A stretch of DNA of 40,635 bases from an uncultured Clostridia bacterium. Its GTDB lineage: Bacteria > Bacillota > Clostridia > Oscillospirales > Acutalibacteraceae. Below are positions 6,728 to 14,246 of this stretch, one piece after another. The translations under genes were made by a program, and so were the position numbers. The stretch spans positions 1 to 40,635 of the forward strand of contig CALWDJ010000019.1 in assembly GCA_944376655.1 (NCBI GenBank), written 5' to 3'. Within the stretch, counting starts at the first letter, position 1. Each line of letters starts with the position of its first letter. Under the pieces are notes generated by a model. It made no database searches. It was not told the origin of the DNA and saw only the letters and a program-made list of their open reading frames with translations.

Positions 6728-9019
6728 ATGAAACAGATAACAGGGCTTGATTACAAAATCAAGGAAATGGCGGCGCGCATAAGGGAGCTGCGCGAGATTG
6801 AGGGACTTTCGGTTGCCGATATGGCACAAAAGACCGCCGTAAGCGAGGAGGAGTACACCGCCTGTGAAAACGGCGAGAGCGACTTAAACTTCGCGTTCAT
6901 ATACCGCTGCGCGCTGGCGTTCAACGTGGACGTGACCGATATTATCGAGGGTCAGAGCCCGACTTTGAGGTCTTACACCGTGACTAGGAAGGGCGAGGGT
7001 CAGCGCATTGAAAAGGCGCACGGAATGACCTATTACAACCTTGCCGCCGCTTTCCAGAACAGGATAGCCGAGCCGCTTTACGTCAAAAGCGCTTACAGCG
7101 AGGAGGCGCAGCACCGCGATATTGAGCTTACCACTCATGCCGGTCAGGAATGCGACCTTATAATAGAGGGAAAGCTCAAGGTTCAGGTGGGCGAGCATAA
7201 GGAGATTTTAGGCCCCGGGGACAGCATTTATTACGACAGCTCGACACCGCACGGAATGATTGCCGTTGACGGCAAGGACTGTATATTCTACGCGATAGTG
7301 CTTAACCCGACCGGTGAGCCTATCCCCGAGCTTGAGGACGAAAAGCCGGTCGCCCAGAATGTGGCTCCCCACACGCCGGACACAAAGAACAGGATATACA
7401 GAAAGTACACCGAGGTCACAAAGGACGAGAACGGAACTCCGGTTTCCATAAAATTCAAGAATACCGAGCATTTCAACTTCGCTTTTGACCTTGTGGACGC
7501 TCTGGCAGATAAGGACCCTGACAAGCTGGCGATGCTGCATATCTCAAAGGATAAGACCGAGCGCAGGCTGACCTTCAAGGATATGAAAAAGGCTTCAAAC
7601 CAGTGCGCCAACTATTTCAAGTCCTTAGGCATAAGAAAAGGCGACCGCGTAATGCTGGTGCTTAAAAGGCATTACCAGTTCTGGTACGCGATACTGGGGC
7701 TTCATAAGCTCGGAGCGATAGCGATACCCGCCACAAACCAGCTTCAGGAGCACGATTTTGAGTACCGCTTCAAAACCGCCGGCGTTTCGGCGATAATCTG
7801 CACCGCCGACGGCGACACGGCGCATCAGGCGGATATAGCGGCGGCAAGCTGTCCTGAGCTTAAGCATAAGCTGATAGTAAACGGCACGCGTGAGGGCTGG
7901 CGCTCTTTTGATGAGGAATACACACTTTACAGCACCCATTACAACCGGCCGGACGACGCTCCGGGCGGGGACGACCTTATGCTGATGTTCTTTACATCGG
8001 GAACCAGCGGATACCCGAAAATTGCCGCTCATAACTATAAATATGCCCTCGGACATTTCCACACGGCGAAATACTGGCACAATGTCGACCCCGACGGACT
8101 GCATTTCACGATTTCTGATACCGGCTGGGCAAAGGCAATGTGGGGCAAGCTGTACGGTCAGTGGCTCTGCGAGGCGGCAACCTTCGTTTACGATTTCGAC
8201 AGGTTCGACGCGGCGGATATTCTTCCGATGTTCGCGAAATACAATATAACCACCTTCTGCGCGCCGCCCACGATGCTCCGTATGATGGTAAAGCAGGATA
8301 TTTCAAAGTACGATTTCTCGTCGGTAAAGCATATGACCACAGCCGGCGAGGCGCTCAATCCCGAGGTTTACAGGCAGTTTGAAAAGGCTACGGGACTTCA
8401 AATATTAGAGGGCTTCGGACAGAGTGAAAGCACAATGATAATCGGCAATATGACCGGCGCTCCGCATAAGATAGGCTCAATGGGCAAGCCGGCGCCGATT
8501 TACGACGTTGATATAGTAGACTCTGACGGCAATCCGGTACCTCCCGGAGAGACCGGCGAAATAGTGATAAACCTTAAAAACGGTTATCCCTGCGGTCTCG
8601 CGGTAGGATATTACGGCGATGAGGAAAAGACAAAGGAAACCTGGCGCGACGGCTATTACCACACCGGCGACACCGCGTGGAAGGACGAGGACGGCTTTTA
8701 CTGGTACGTCGGCCGTGTGGACGATGTTATCAAGTCTTCGGGCTACCGCATAGGGCCGTTTGAGATAGAGAGCGTTATAATGGAGCTTCCCTATGTGCTT
8801 GAGTGCGGCGTTTCGGCGGCTCCCGACCCGGTGCGCGGTCAGGTGGTAAAGGCGAGCATAGTGCTGGTGGACGGCACAGAGGGCACTGAGGAGCTCAAAA
8901 AGGAAATCCAGAACTATGTAAAGCAGCACACCGCGCCTTACAAATATCCGCGTATAGTAGTGTTCAGGGACAGTCTTCCTAAAACTACCAGCGGAAAAAT
9001 TCAGCGTAATAAGTTATAA
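6728..9019 (+). CDS. XRE-HTH / cupin / AMP-forming acyl-CoA synthetase fusion, copy 2
   Basis: This 763-residue paralogue has the same order as copy 1: XRE-type HTH at about 10-72 (IRELREIEGLSVADMAQK), cupin at about 125-200 (HAGQECDLIIEGKLKVQVG, STPHGM), then an ANL ligase with FFTSGTSGYPK, EGFGQSE, YHTGD and PKTTSGKIQRNK. Part of the ligase DNA is nearly identical to copy 1, while the HTH and cupin are more diverged, so the two may sense or use different acids. ATG at 6728 follows GAGGAGG. It heads the operon with the P-loop ATPase, ferredoxin, oxidoreductase and aminotransferase. Probable role: forming the acyl-CoA consumed by the oxidoreductase. Substrate unproven. Confidence 0.9.
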   Translation: MKQITGLDYKIKEMAARIRELREIEGLSVADMAQKTAVSEEEYTACENGESDLNFAFIYRCALAFNVDVTDIIEGQSPTLRSYTVTRKGEGQRIEKAHGMTYYNLAAAFQNRIAEPLYVKSAYSEEAQHRDIELTTHAGQECDLIIEGKLKVQVGEHKEILGPGDSIYYDSSTPHGMIAVDGKDCIFYAIVLNPTGEPIPELEDEKPVAQNVAPHTPDTKNRIYRKYTEVTKDENGTPVSIKFKNTEHFNFAFDLVDALADKDPDKLAMLHISKDKTERRLTFKDMKKASNQCANYFKSLGIRKGDRVMLVLKRHYQFWYAILGLHKLGAIAIPATNQLQEHDFEYRFKTAGVSAIICTADGDTAHQADIAAASCPELKHKLIVNGTREGWRSFDEEYTLYSTHYNRPDDAPGGDDLMLMFFTSGTSGYPKIAAHNYKYALGHFHTAKYWHNVDPDGLHFTISDTGWAKAMWGKLYGQWLCEAATFVYDFDRFDAADILPMFAKYNITTFCAPPTMLRMMVKQDISKYDFSSVKHMTTAGEALNPEVYRQFEKATGLQILEGFGQSESTMIIGNMTGAPHKIGSMGKPAPIYDVDIVDSDGNPVPPGETGEIVINLKNGYPCGLAVGYYGDEEKTKETWRDGYYHTGDTAWKDEDGFYWYVGRVDDVIKSSGYRIGPFEIESVIMELPYVLECGVSAAPDPVRGQVVKASIVLVDGTEGTEELKKEIQNYVKQHTAPYKYPRIVVFRDSLPKTTSGKIQRNKL

Positions 9020-9051
9020 TTTTTTTAAATAGTATTATAAAGGGAGGAAGT

Positions 9052-9714
9052 ATGGATTACAAACGACTGACCCTCATCTGCGGCCATTACGGCAGCGGAA
9101 AGACAAATGTCGCCGTAAATCTTGCGTTTGACCTCAAAAGGCAGTATAATAAAACATCGATAGCGGACCTTGATATAGTTAATCCCTACTTCCGCACAAA
9201 GGACAGCACGGAAGAGCTTGAAAGGGCGGGAATAGAGCTTATCTGCTCGGATTATGCCGGAACCAATGTGGATATTCCGGCTCTGCCGCAGCAGATGTAT
9301 TCCATAACAGACGACCGCTCGAAAAAGGTGATACTCGATATAGGGGGAGACGACCGCGGCGCTCTGGCGCTCGGGAGGCTTGCTCCGGCGATACTTGCCG
9401 AGAACGATTACGAGATGCTTATGGTGATAAACCGTTTCCGTCCGCTCACAAGGGACGCGCGTTCTACGGTAGAGGTAATGCGGGAGATCGAGTACGCAGG
9501 AGGCATACCCTTTACCGGACTTGTAAACAACTCAAATCTGGGCGAGGAGACTACGGCGGAGGACATTCTCTCATCGGTGGCTTACGCAAATGAGGTATCC
9601 GAGCTCTCGTCGCTTCCCGTAAAATTCACATCGGTACACGACACGGTTTATGCCGCTGTCGCGGGCAAAATAAACAATTTATTCCCGTTAAAGCTCCAGC
9701 CGAAAATAGGCTGA
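9052..9714 (+). CDS. ParA/MinD-like P-loop ATPase in the oxidoreductase operon
   Basis: The 220 residues open with a Walker A motif GHYGSGKTN at 11-19, followed by DLDIVNPYFR at 39-48 and a Walker B-like VILDIGGDD at 93-101. This is the layout of deviant P-loop SIMIBI ATPases (ParA/MinD/CobB group). GGGAGG precedes ATG at 9052; the gap to copy 2 is 32 bases and to the ferredoxin also about 32, so it is co-transcribed. Its job is unknown. Membership between an acyl-CoA synthetase and an iron-sulfur enzyme suggests a maturation or assembly role, which is inference only. Confidence 0.85.
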   Translation: MDYKRLTLICGHYGSGKTNVAVNLAFDLKRQYNKTSIADLDIVNPYFRTKDSTEELERAGIELICSDYAGTNVDIPALPQQMYSITDDRSKKVILDIGGDDRGALALGRLAPAILAENDYEMLMVINRFRPLTRDARSTVEVMREIEYAGGIPFTGLVNNSNLGEETTAEDILSSVAYANEVSELSSLPVKFTSVHDTVYAAVAGKINNLFPLKLQPKIG

Positions 9715-9746
9715 ACCGGGGAAATTCAAACAAAGGAGACTTGAAA

Positions 9747-9953
9747 ATGGCTAAGCTGACATTCAAAACCGATAACTGCAAGGGCTGCGGACTCTGTGTT
9801 GACGTATGTCCCAAACACGTTCTGCAGTTGGCGGCGGACAAGATCAACAAAAAAGGACATCATCCGGTCGAGGCTGTAAAGGAAGACGAGTGCATCGCCT
9901 GCGCTTTCTGCGCCACAATGTGCCCCGACTGCATTATAAAAATAGAGAGGTAA
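9747..9953 (+). CDS. vorD: 2x[4Fe-4S] ferredoxin, delta subunit of 2-oxoacid:ferredoxin oxidoreductase
   Basis: The 68-residue protein has two cluster motifs, CKGCGLCVDVCP and CIACAFCATMCP, of the bacterial 2[4Fe-4S] type. It would pass electrons between the catalytic subunits and free ferredoxin. ATG at 9747 lies eight bases after AAAGGAG; TTG at 9741 is rejected. It directly precedes the alpha, beta and gamma genes, the usual arrangement for VOR/KOR-type enzymes with separate subunits. Confidence 0.9.
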   Translation: MAKLTFKTDNCKGCGLCVDVCPKHVLQLAADKINKKGHHPVEAVKEDECIACAFCATMCPDCIIKIER

Positions 9954-9962
9954 GTGAAAAAT

Positions 9963-11030
9963 ATGTCAGAAAAGGTTTTGATGAAGGGCAACGAGGCGCT
10001 GGCGGAAGCCGCCATAATCGCCGGCTGCCGTCATTATTTCGGTTATCCCATAACCCCGCAGACCGAGGTTGCCGCCTATATGGCAAAGAGAATGCCGAAA
10101 ATCGGGGGAACGTTTTTGCAGGCTGAAAGCGAGATAGCCGCCATAAATATGGTTTACGGCGTATCCTCGACCGGACACAGGGTTATGACATCGTCTTCAA
10201 GCCCCGGAATTTCGCTTAAGGGCGAGGGACTTTCCTATCTTGCCGGTTCAGACCTTCCGGCGCTTGTTATCAACGTACAGCGCGGCGGTCCGGGACTCGG
10301 CGGAATACAGCCTTCGCAGGCGGACTATTTCCAAGCTACAAAGGGCGGCGCGCACGGCGACTTCCATATGATAGTGCTGGCTCCCGCTTCGGTTCAGGAG
10401 ATGGCAGATCTTACCGTAAAGGGCTTTGAGCTTGCCGATAAGTACCGTATGACCTCTATGATACTGGCGGACGGTACTATGGGTCAGATGATGGAGCCGG
10501 TTTCTCTCGAATACGATATAAAGCCCGCTCCCGAAAAGCCGTGGGCGACTACGGGTACAAAAATGCAGAGGGAACACAATATAGTAAACTCACTCTCTCT
10601 CGTTCCCGAGGAGCTGGAGAAGTTCAATATCGAGCGCTACAAGAGATATGACGAGGTTGAGAAAAACGAGGTCATGTACGAGGAGTATATGATGGACGAC
10701 GCCGAGATCTGCATAGCGGCGTTCGGCATTGCCGCCCGTGTCTCAAAGAACGCTATCACCGAGGCGAGAAGACAGGGTATAAAGGCCGGAATGATAAGAC
10801 CGATAACCCTCTGGCCGTTCCCGAAGACGCCCTTCAAAAAGGCGGCGCAGAGCGTAAAGCAGTTTATTTCTGTTGAGCTTTCAATGGGACAGATGATAGA
10901 GGACGTTCGTCTGGCGACCGAATGCAGGGTGCCCGTAACCCTCTGCAACCGCGTCGGCGGTATGATACCGTCGCCGGAGATGGTACTTGAGGCTATTAAG
11001 GAAGCCGCGAAAAACGGAGGTGCAAGATAA
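9963..11030 (+). CDS. vorB: 2-oxoacid:ferredoxin oxidoreductase alpha subunit
   Basis: This 355-residue subunit shows the family's N-terminal pyrimidine-binding domain: GNEALAEAAIIAGCRHYFGY, YPITPQTE at 28-35, then an ESEIAAINMVYGVSSTG segment and a C-terminal transketolase-like domain. With beta and gamma it interconverts a 2-oxoacid plus CoA and an acyl-CoA plus CO2, using ferredoxin and thiamine diphosphate. ATG at 9963 follows GAGAGG; GTG at 9954 is less likely. The stop overlaps the beta start (TAATG). The VOR versus KOR subtype cannot be fixed by eye; the aminotransferase next door favours branched-chain 2-oxoacids. Confidence 0.9.
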   Translation: MSEKVLMKGNEALAEAAIIAGCRHYFGYPITPQTEVAAYMAKRMPKIGGTFLQAESEIAAINMVYGVSSTGHRVMTSSSSPGISLKGEGLSYLAGSDLPALVINVQRGGPGLGGIQPSQADYFQATKGGAHGDFHMIVLAPASVQEMADLTVKGFELADKYRMTSMILADGTMGQMMEPVSLEYDIKPAPEKPWATTGTKMQREHNIVNSLSLVPEELEKFNIERYKRYDEVEKNEVMYEEYMMDDAEICIAAFGIAARVSKNAITEARRQGIKAGMIRPITLWPFPKTPFKKAAQSVKQFISVELSMGQMIEDVRLATECRVPVTLCNRVGGMIPSPEMVLEAIKEAAKNGGAR

Positions 11031-11785
11031 TGGTAGTATTTGAAAAACCCCACGCGCTGACAGATGTGCCGATGCACTACTGCCCGGGCTGTACGCACGG
11101 AATAGTTCACCGCCTTGTCGCCGAGGTTATAGACGAGTTAGGGATAGAGGGAAAAACGGTCGGAATAGCGCCGGTCGGCTGCTCGGTCATGGCGTACAAT
11201 TATTTCAACTGTGATATGATAGAGGCGGCTCACGGCCGCGCTCCGGCGGTTGCCACAGGCGTTAAGCGCGCCGAGCCGGACAATATCGTGTTTACATATC
11301 AGGGCGACGGAGATCTTGCGTCAATCGGTACTGCCGAAACGGTACATTCCGCCGCGAGAAACGAGAATATAACCGTTATATTCATAAACAACGCGATTTA
11401 CGGTATGACCGGCGGACAGATGGCTCCTACCTCTCTGCCCGGTCAGGTGACCCAGACCTCTCCCTACGGCAGGGACGTTACCCAGTGCGGTTTCCCCGTA
11501 AAGGTCTGCGAAATGCTTTCACAGCTTGACGGACCGGAATATCTTGAGCGTGTCGCCGTAAATAATGTAAAGAATGTAAAGAACGCTAAAAAGGCAATCA
11601 AAAAAGCCTTCCGGAACCAGATAGACGGCAAGGGATTTTCGCTTGTTGAGGTTATTTCAAGCTGTCCGACAAACTGGGGTCTTACTCCGCAGAACGCGCT
11701 TAAATGGATAGACGAGAAAATGATACCCTATTACCCGCTGGGCGTTTATAAGGACCGCTCTGCCGCCAAGGAGGAAACGAAATGA
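11030..11785 (+). CDS. vorA: 2-oxoacid:ferredoxin oxidoreductase beta subunit (TPP-binding)
   Basis: The 251 residues include HYCPGCTHG at 16-24 and C51, candidate ligands of the proximal iron-sulfur cluster. The thiamine diphosphate motif starts GDGDLASIGTAET at 92 and continues to NNAIYGMTGGQMAPT. These are hallmarks of the catalytic beta subunit. It overlaps alpha by one base and gamma by four (ATGA), indicating translational coupling. The residue pattern suits VOR/KOR enzymes and not the single-chain pyruvate enzyme. Confidence 0.92.
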   Translation: MVVFEKPHALTDVPMHYCPGCTHGIVHRLVAEVIDELGIEGKTVGIAPVGCSVMAYNYFNCDMIEAAHGRAPAVATGVKRAEPDNIVFTYQGDGDLASIGTAETVHSAARNENITVIFINNAIYGMTGGQMAPTSLPGQVTQTSPYGRDVTQCGFPVKVCEMLSQLDGPEYLERVAVNNVKNVKNAKKAIKKAFRNQIDGKGFSLVEVISSCPTNWGLTPQNALKWIDEKMIPYYPLGVYKDRSAAKEETK

Positions 11786-12327
11786 GTACAACACAGTTTT
11801 TGTTCGCCGGATTCGGCGGTCAGGGTATACTCTTCGCCGGAAAATTCGCGGCTTATAAGGGACTTATCGGGGAAAAGCAGGTGAGCTGGCTGCCGTCATA
11901 CGGACCCGAAATGCGCGGAGGCACAGCAAGCTGCAGCGTTATAGTAAGCGATGAGCCGGTAGGCTCGCCTATCGTTTCAAGACCTGACGTGCTTATTGCC
12001 ATGAACCTGCCCTCGCTTGACAGGTATGAAAGCGCCGTTGCCGTCGGAGGAACCATTTTTGTCGATTCAACCCTTATCGACCGTAAGGTTGAGCGTGATG
12101 ACGTGGCGGTTTACTATGTGCCGGCGACCCGTCTCGCGAGCGATAACGGTATGCCGACCCTTGCCAATATGATACTTATGGGCAATATTTTAAAGGTAAT
12201 GAACGAGTTTGACGAGGAAAGCGTAACCGCCGCGCTCAAAAAGGTTATTTCCGCAAAGCACGCGGATATGCTTGACATAAACCTTAAGGCGCTGAAAATC
12301 GGCGCGGAATATAAAGAGGAAGTGTAA
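11782..12327 (+). CDS. vorC: 2-oxoacid:ferredoxin oxidoreductase gamma subunit
   Basis: The 181-residue subunit starts with the typical [14 protein letters not shown] block near residues 8-21 and has [12 protein letters not shown], both standard for gamma subunits that complete the active site and bind CoA. ATG overlaps the beta stop codon. With the upstream ferredoxin it gives a four-subunit enzyme encoded in the order delta-alpha-beta-gamma. Confidence 0.9.
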   Translation: MSTTQFLFAGFGGQGILFAGKFAAYKGLIGEKQVSWLPSYGPEMRGGTASCSVIVSDEPVGSPIVSRPDVLIAMNLPSLDRYESAVAVGGTIFVDSTLIDRKVERDDVAVYYVPATRLASDNGMPTLANMILMGNILKVMNEFDEESVTAALKKVISAKHADMLDINLKALKIGAEYKEEV

Positions 12328-12330
12328 GCC

Positions 12331-13395
12331 ATGGAAATCAAAATCGTTAAAACCGACTGTCCGAAGGAAAAGCCGGACAGCAGCACATTAGGCTTCGGAA
12401 AGATTTTCACCGACCATATGTTTATTATGGATTATTCCCGCGAGCAGGGCTGGCACGACGCGAGGATAGTGCCGTTCGGCTATATTTCTCTGCATCCGGC
12501 GTCAACCGTGCTGCATTACGGCTCTGAAATTTTTGAGGGGCTTAAGGCATACCGCCGCGCGGACGGCAAGGTTCAGCTTTTCAGACCTATCGAGAATGTC
12601 CGCAGAATGAACAATTCCGCCGAAAGACTCTGCCTGCCTCAGATAGACGAAAAGGACGCTATGCAGATACTTGAGACCTTTGTTTCTGTCGAGCAGGACT
12701 GGACTCCGTCAGCGGAGGGCACGTCCCTTTATCTGCGCCCCTTTATGTTCGGAAACGACGAGTCGCTGGGCGTTCACGCGGTGCATAACGCTACTTATAT
12801 GATTATCGCGTCACCTGTCGGAAGCTATTATAAAGAGGGCATAAACCCCGTAAAGATTATGATAGAGGACGAGGACGTGCGCGCGGTAAGAGGCGGTACA
12901 GGCTATGCCAAGTGCGGCGGAAACTACGCCGCAAGCAACCGCGCCGGCGAGAGGGCCGAGCAGAAGGGATATTCACAGGTGCTCTGGCTTGACGGCGTTG
13001 AGCGAAGGTATATAGAAGAGGTCGGCGCTATGAACGTTATGTTCAAAATCGGCGGCGAGATTGTGACCCCGAAGCTCACGGGCTCAATTCTTCCGGGTAT
13101 TACCAGAAAGTCCTGCATTGAGGTGCTTAAGGGCGAGGGCTATACCGTGAACGAGAGACTTTTAAGCGTTGACGAGCTTGGCGAGGCGCTTAAGAACGGA
13201 ACGCTTGAGGAGGCTTGGGGCTGCGGTACCGCGGCGGTCGTTTCCCCGATAGGCGAGCTTTGCTACAAGGGCGTTAAATACACCATCAACAACGGTGAAA
13301 TCGGCAAGGTCACACAGCACCTTTACGATACCCTCACCGGAATACAGTGGGGCAAAATCGAGGATAAGTACGGCTGGACATATCCGATTAAGTAA
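12331..13395 (+). CDS. ilvE: Branched-chain amino acid aminotransferase
   Basis: This 354-residue fold-type IV PLP enzyme has the expected catalytic lysine K194 in GTGYAKCGGNYAAS, and the family blocks EIFEGLKAYR, YLRPFMFG and EEVGAMNVMF. It exchanges the amino group between glutamate and branched-chain 2-oxoacids. It starts 3 bases after vorC behind GAGGAAGTG and ends the operon at a strong terminator. Its co-transcription with the oxidoreductase under a T-box points to synthesis of valine, isoleucine or leucine. The enzyme family itself is certain; the direction is inferred. Confidence 0.95.
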   Translation: MEIKIVKTDCPKEKPDSSTLGFGKIFTDHMFIMDYSREQGWHDARIVPFGYISLHPASTVLHYGSEIFEGLKAYRRADGKVQLFRPIENVRRMNNSAERLCLPQIDEKDAMQILETFVSVEQDWTPSAEGTSLYLRPFMFGNDESLGVHAVHNATYMIIASPVGSYYKEGINPVKIMIEDEDVRAVRGGTGYAKCGGNYAASNRAGERAEQKGYSQVLWLDGVERRYIEEVGAMNVMFKIGGEIVTPKLTGSILPGITRKSCIEVLKGEGYTVNERLLSVDELGEALKNGTLEEAWGCGTAAVVSPIGELCYKGVKYTINNGEIGKVTQHLYDTLTGIQWGKIEDKYGWTYPIK

Positions 13396-13400
13396 CTGAA

Positions 13401-13436
13401 AAAAGCGTATCCGTATTTTTGTACGGATACGCTTTT
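13401..13436. terminator. Terminator ending the T-box 2 operon
   Basis: GCGTATCCGTA pairs with TACGGATACGC, flanked by A4 and T4 on the two sides. Confidence 0.88.
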
Positions 13437-13450
13437 ATGCTGTTAATAAA

Positions 13451-13687
13451 GTGAGGTTGAGCACACTGAAATATTATGAAATAATAAGAGAATTAAGGGA
13501 GGACAGGGATTTAACGCAAAAGCAGGTTGCGGACATTCTCGGCATTGCGCAGACTACCTATTCCCAGTATGAGCTGAATAAAAGGCAGCTTCCGACCGAG
13601 TGCCTTATTACACTGTGCAGATATTACGGCGTGTCGGCGGATTATGTCCTCGGTCTGCCAAAAAATCTGAAATATCCGGAAAGATAA
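13451..13687 (+). CDS. Small XRE-family HTH regulator
   Basis: About 75 residues made almost entirely of a Cro/C1 HTH: IIRELREDRDLTQKQVADIL followed by GIAQTTYSQYELNKRQLP and ITLCRYYGVSADYVLGLP. The start is unclear: GTG at 13451 has no ribosome binding site, whereas TTG (13457) and CTG (13466) are alternatives near GTGAGG. It sits between two terminators, so it is a single-gene unit. Such stand-alone regulators are common; the target is unknown. Confidence 0.85.
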   Translation: MRLSTLKYYEIIRELREDRDLTQKQVADILGIAQTTYSQYELNKRQLPTECLITLCRYYGVSADYVLGLPKNLKYPER

Positions 13688-13716
13688 AAGAGCCGTTTTT
13701 GTACGGCTCTTTTGTT
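13686..13716 (+). terminator. Terminator after the small XRE regulator
   Basis: AAAAGAGCCGT pairs with ACGGCTCTTTT, so it can act in both directions. Confidence 0.85.
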
Positions 13717-13787
13717 ATATCTGTATTGGTTTATATAATTACTCCACATGCGCATACGAAAGAATTGGTGATTTTATTTCAGCGTAT

Positions 13788-14150
13788 TCAAGCCGGAATC
13801 TTTTGCGCTGCAACTGTTTTTCTTTTGTATAATAAGGCAAAAACAATTACATAAATTGCGCAAATGCTTATTAAGAGCAAAGAAGTTATAATTCCGGTTT
13901 GTATATTGCTCCGGTTTACTGTATCGTCCAACATAAACAAACGCATAAAAAATGTTATTGGAATCCCATCGGCAGACGGAATAAAATATATTCCGTACAA
14001 ATAAGCACCGAACATTCCGAGACAAGCGAGCGACAAAACCACCGGAAAAAAGAAAAGAAGACGCGAGTTTGTAAATTTCATTATAATCAACGAAACCAAC
14101 ATAGCAATAATAATGACAGCAAAGGTTATTAAGTAGCTTAAACAATCCAT
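13788..14150 (-). CDS. Small four-helix membrane protein of unknown function
   Basis: The 120-residue protein has four hydrophobic segments at about 4-25, 31-57, 64-72 (short) and 83-107, with a KRKTVAAQK basic tail. ATG at 14150 lies eight bases after AGAGG, which makes this frame more likely than the overlapping one. I do not recognise a family. It is flanked by the small XRE regulator and nadE, with no clear operon partner. Confidence 0.6.
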   Translation of the reverse strand: MDCLSYLITFAVIIIAMLVSLIIMKFTNSRLLFFFPVVLSLACLGMFGAYLYGIYFIPSADGIPITFFMRLFMLDDTVNRSNIQTGIITSLLLISICAIYVIVFALLYKRKTVAAQKIPA

Positions 14151-14246
14151 TATTTAAACCTCTTTTCATTTAAGTGTTTTAAATCTGCGTACAGGACGAT
14201 TGAATACTCTGTTTCATCTCCGTTATCTTCTGTTTATTTTATAAAA

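Noticed and set aside
9963-13395. Reading the oxidoreductase and aminotransferase as an amino acid breakdown pathway
   Set aside because: Considered as the default, but T-box control by uncharged tRNA fits synthesis better. Not fully excluded.
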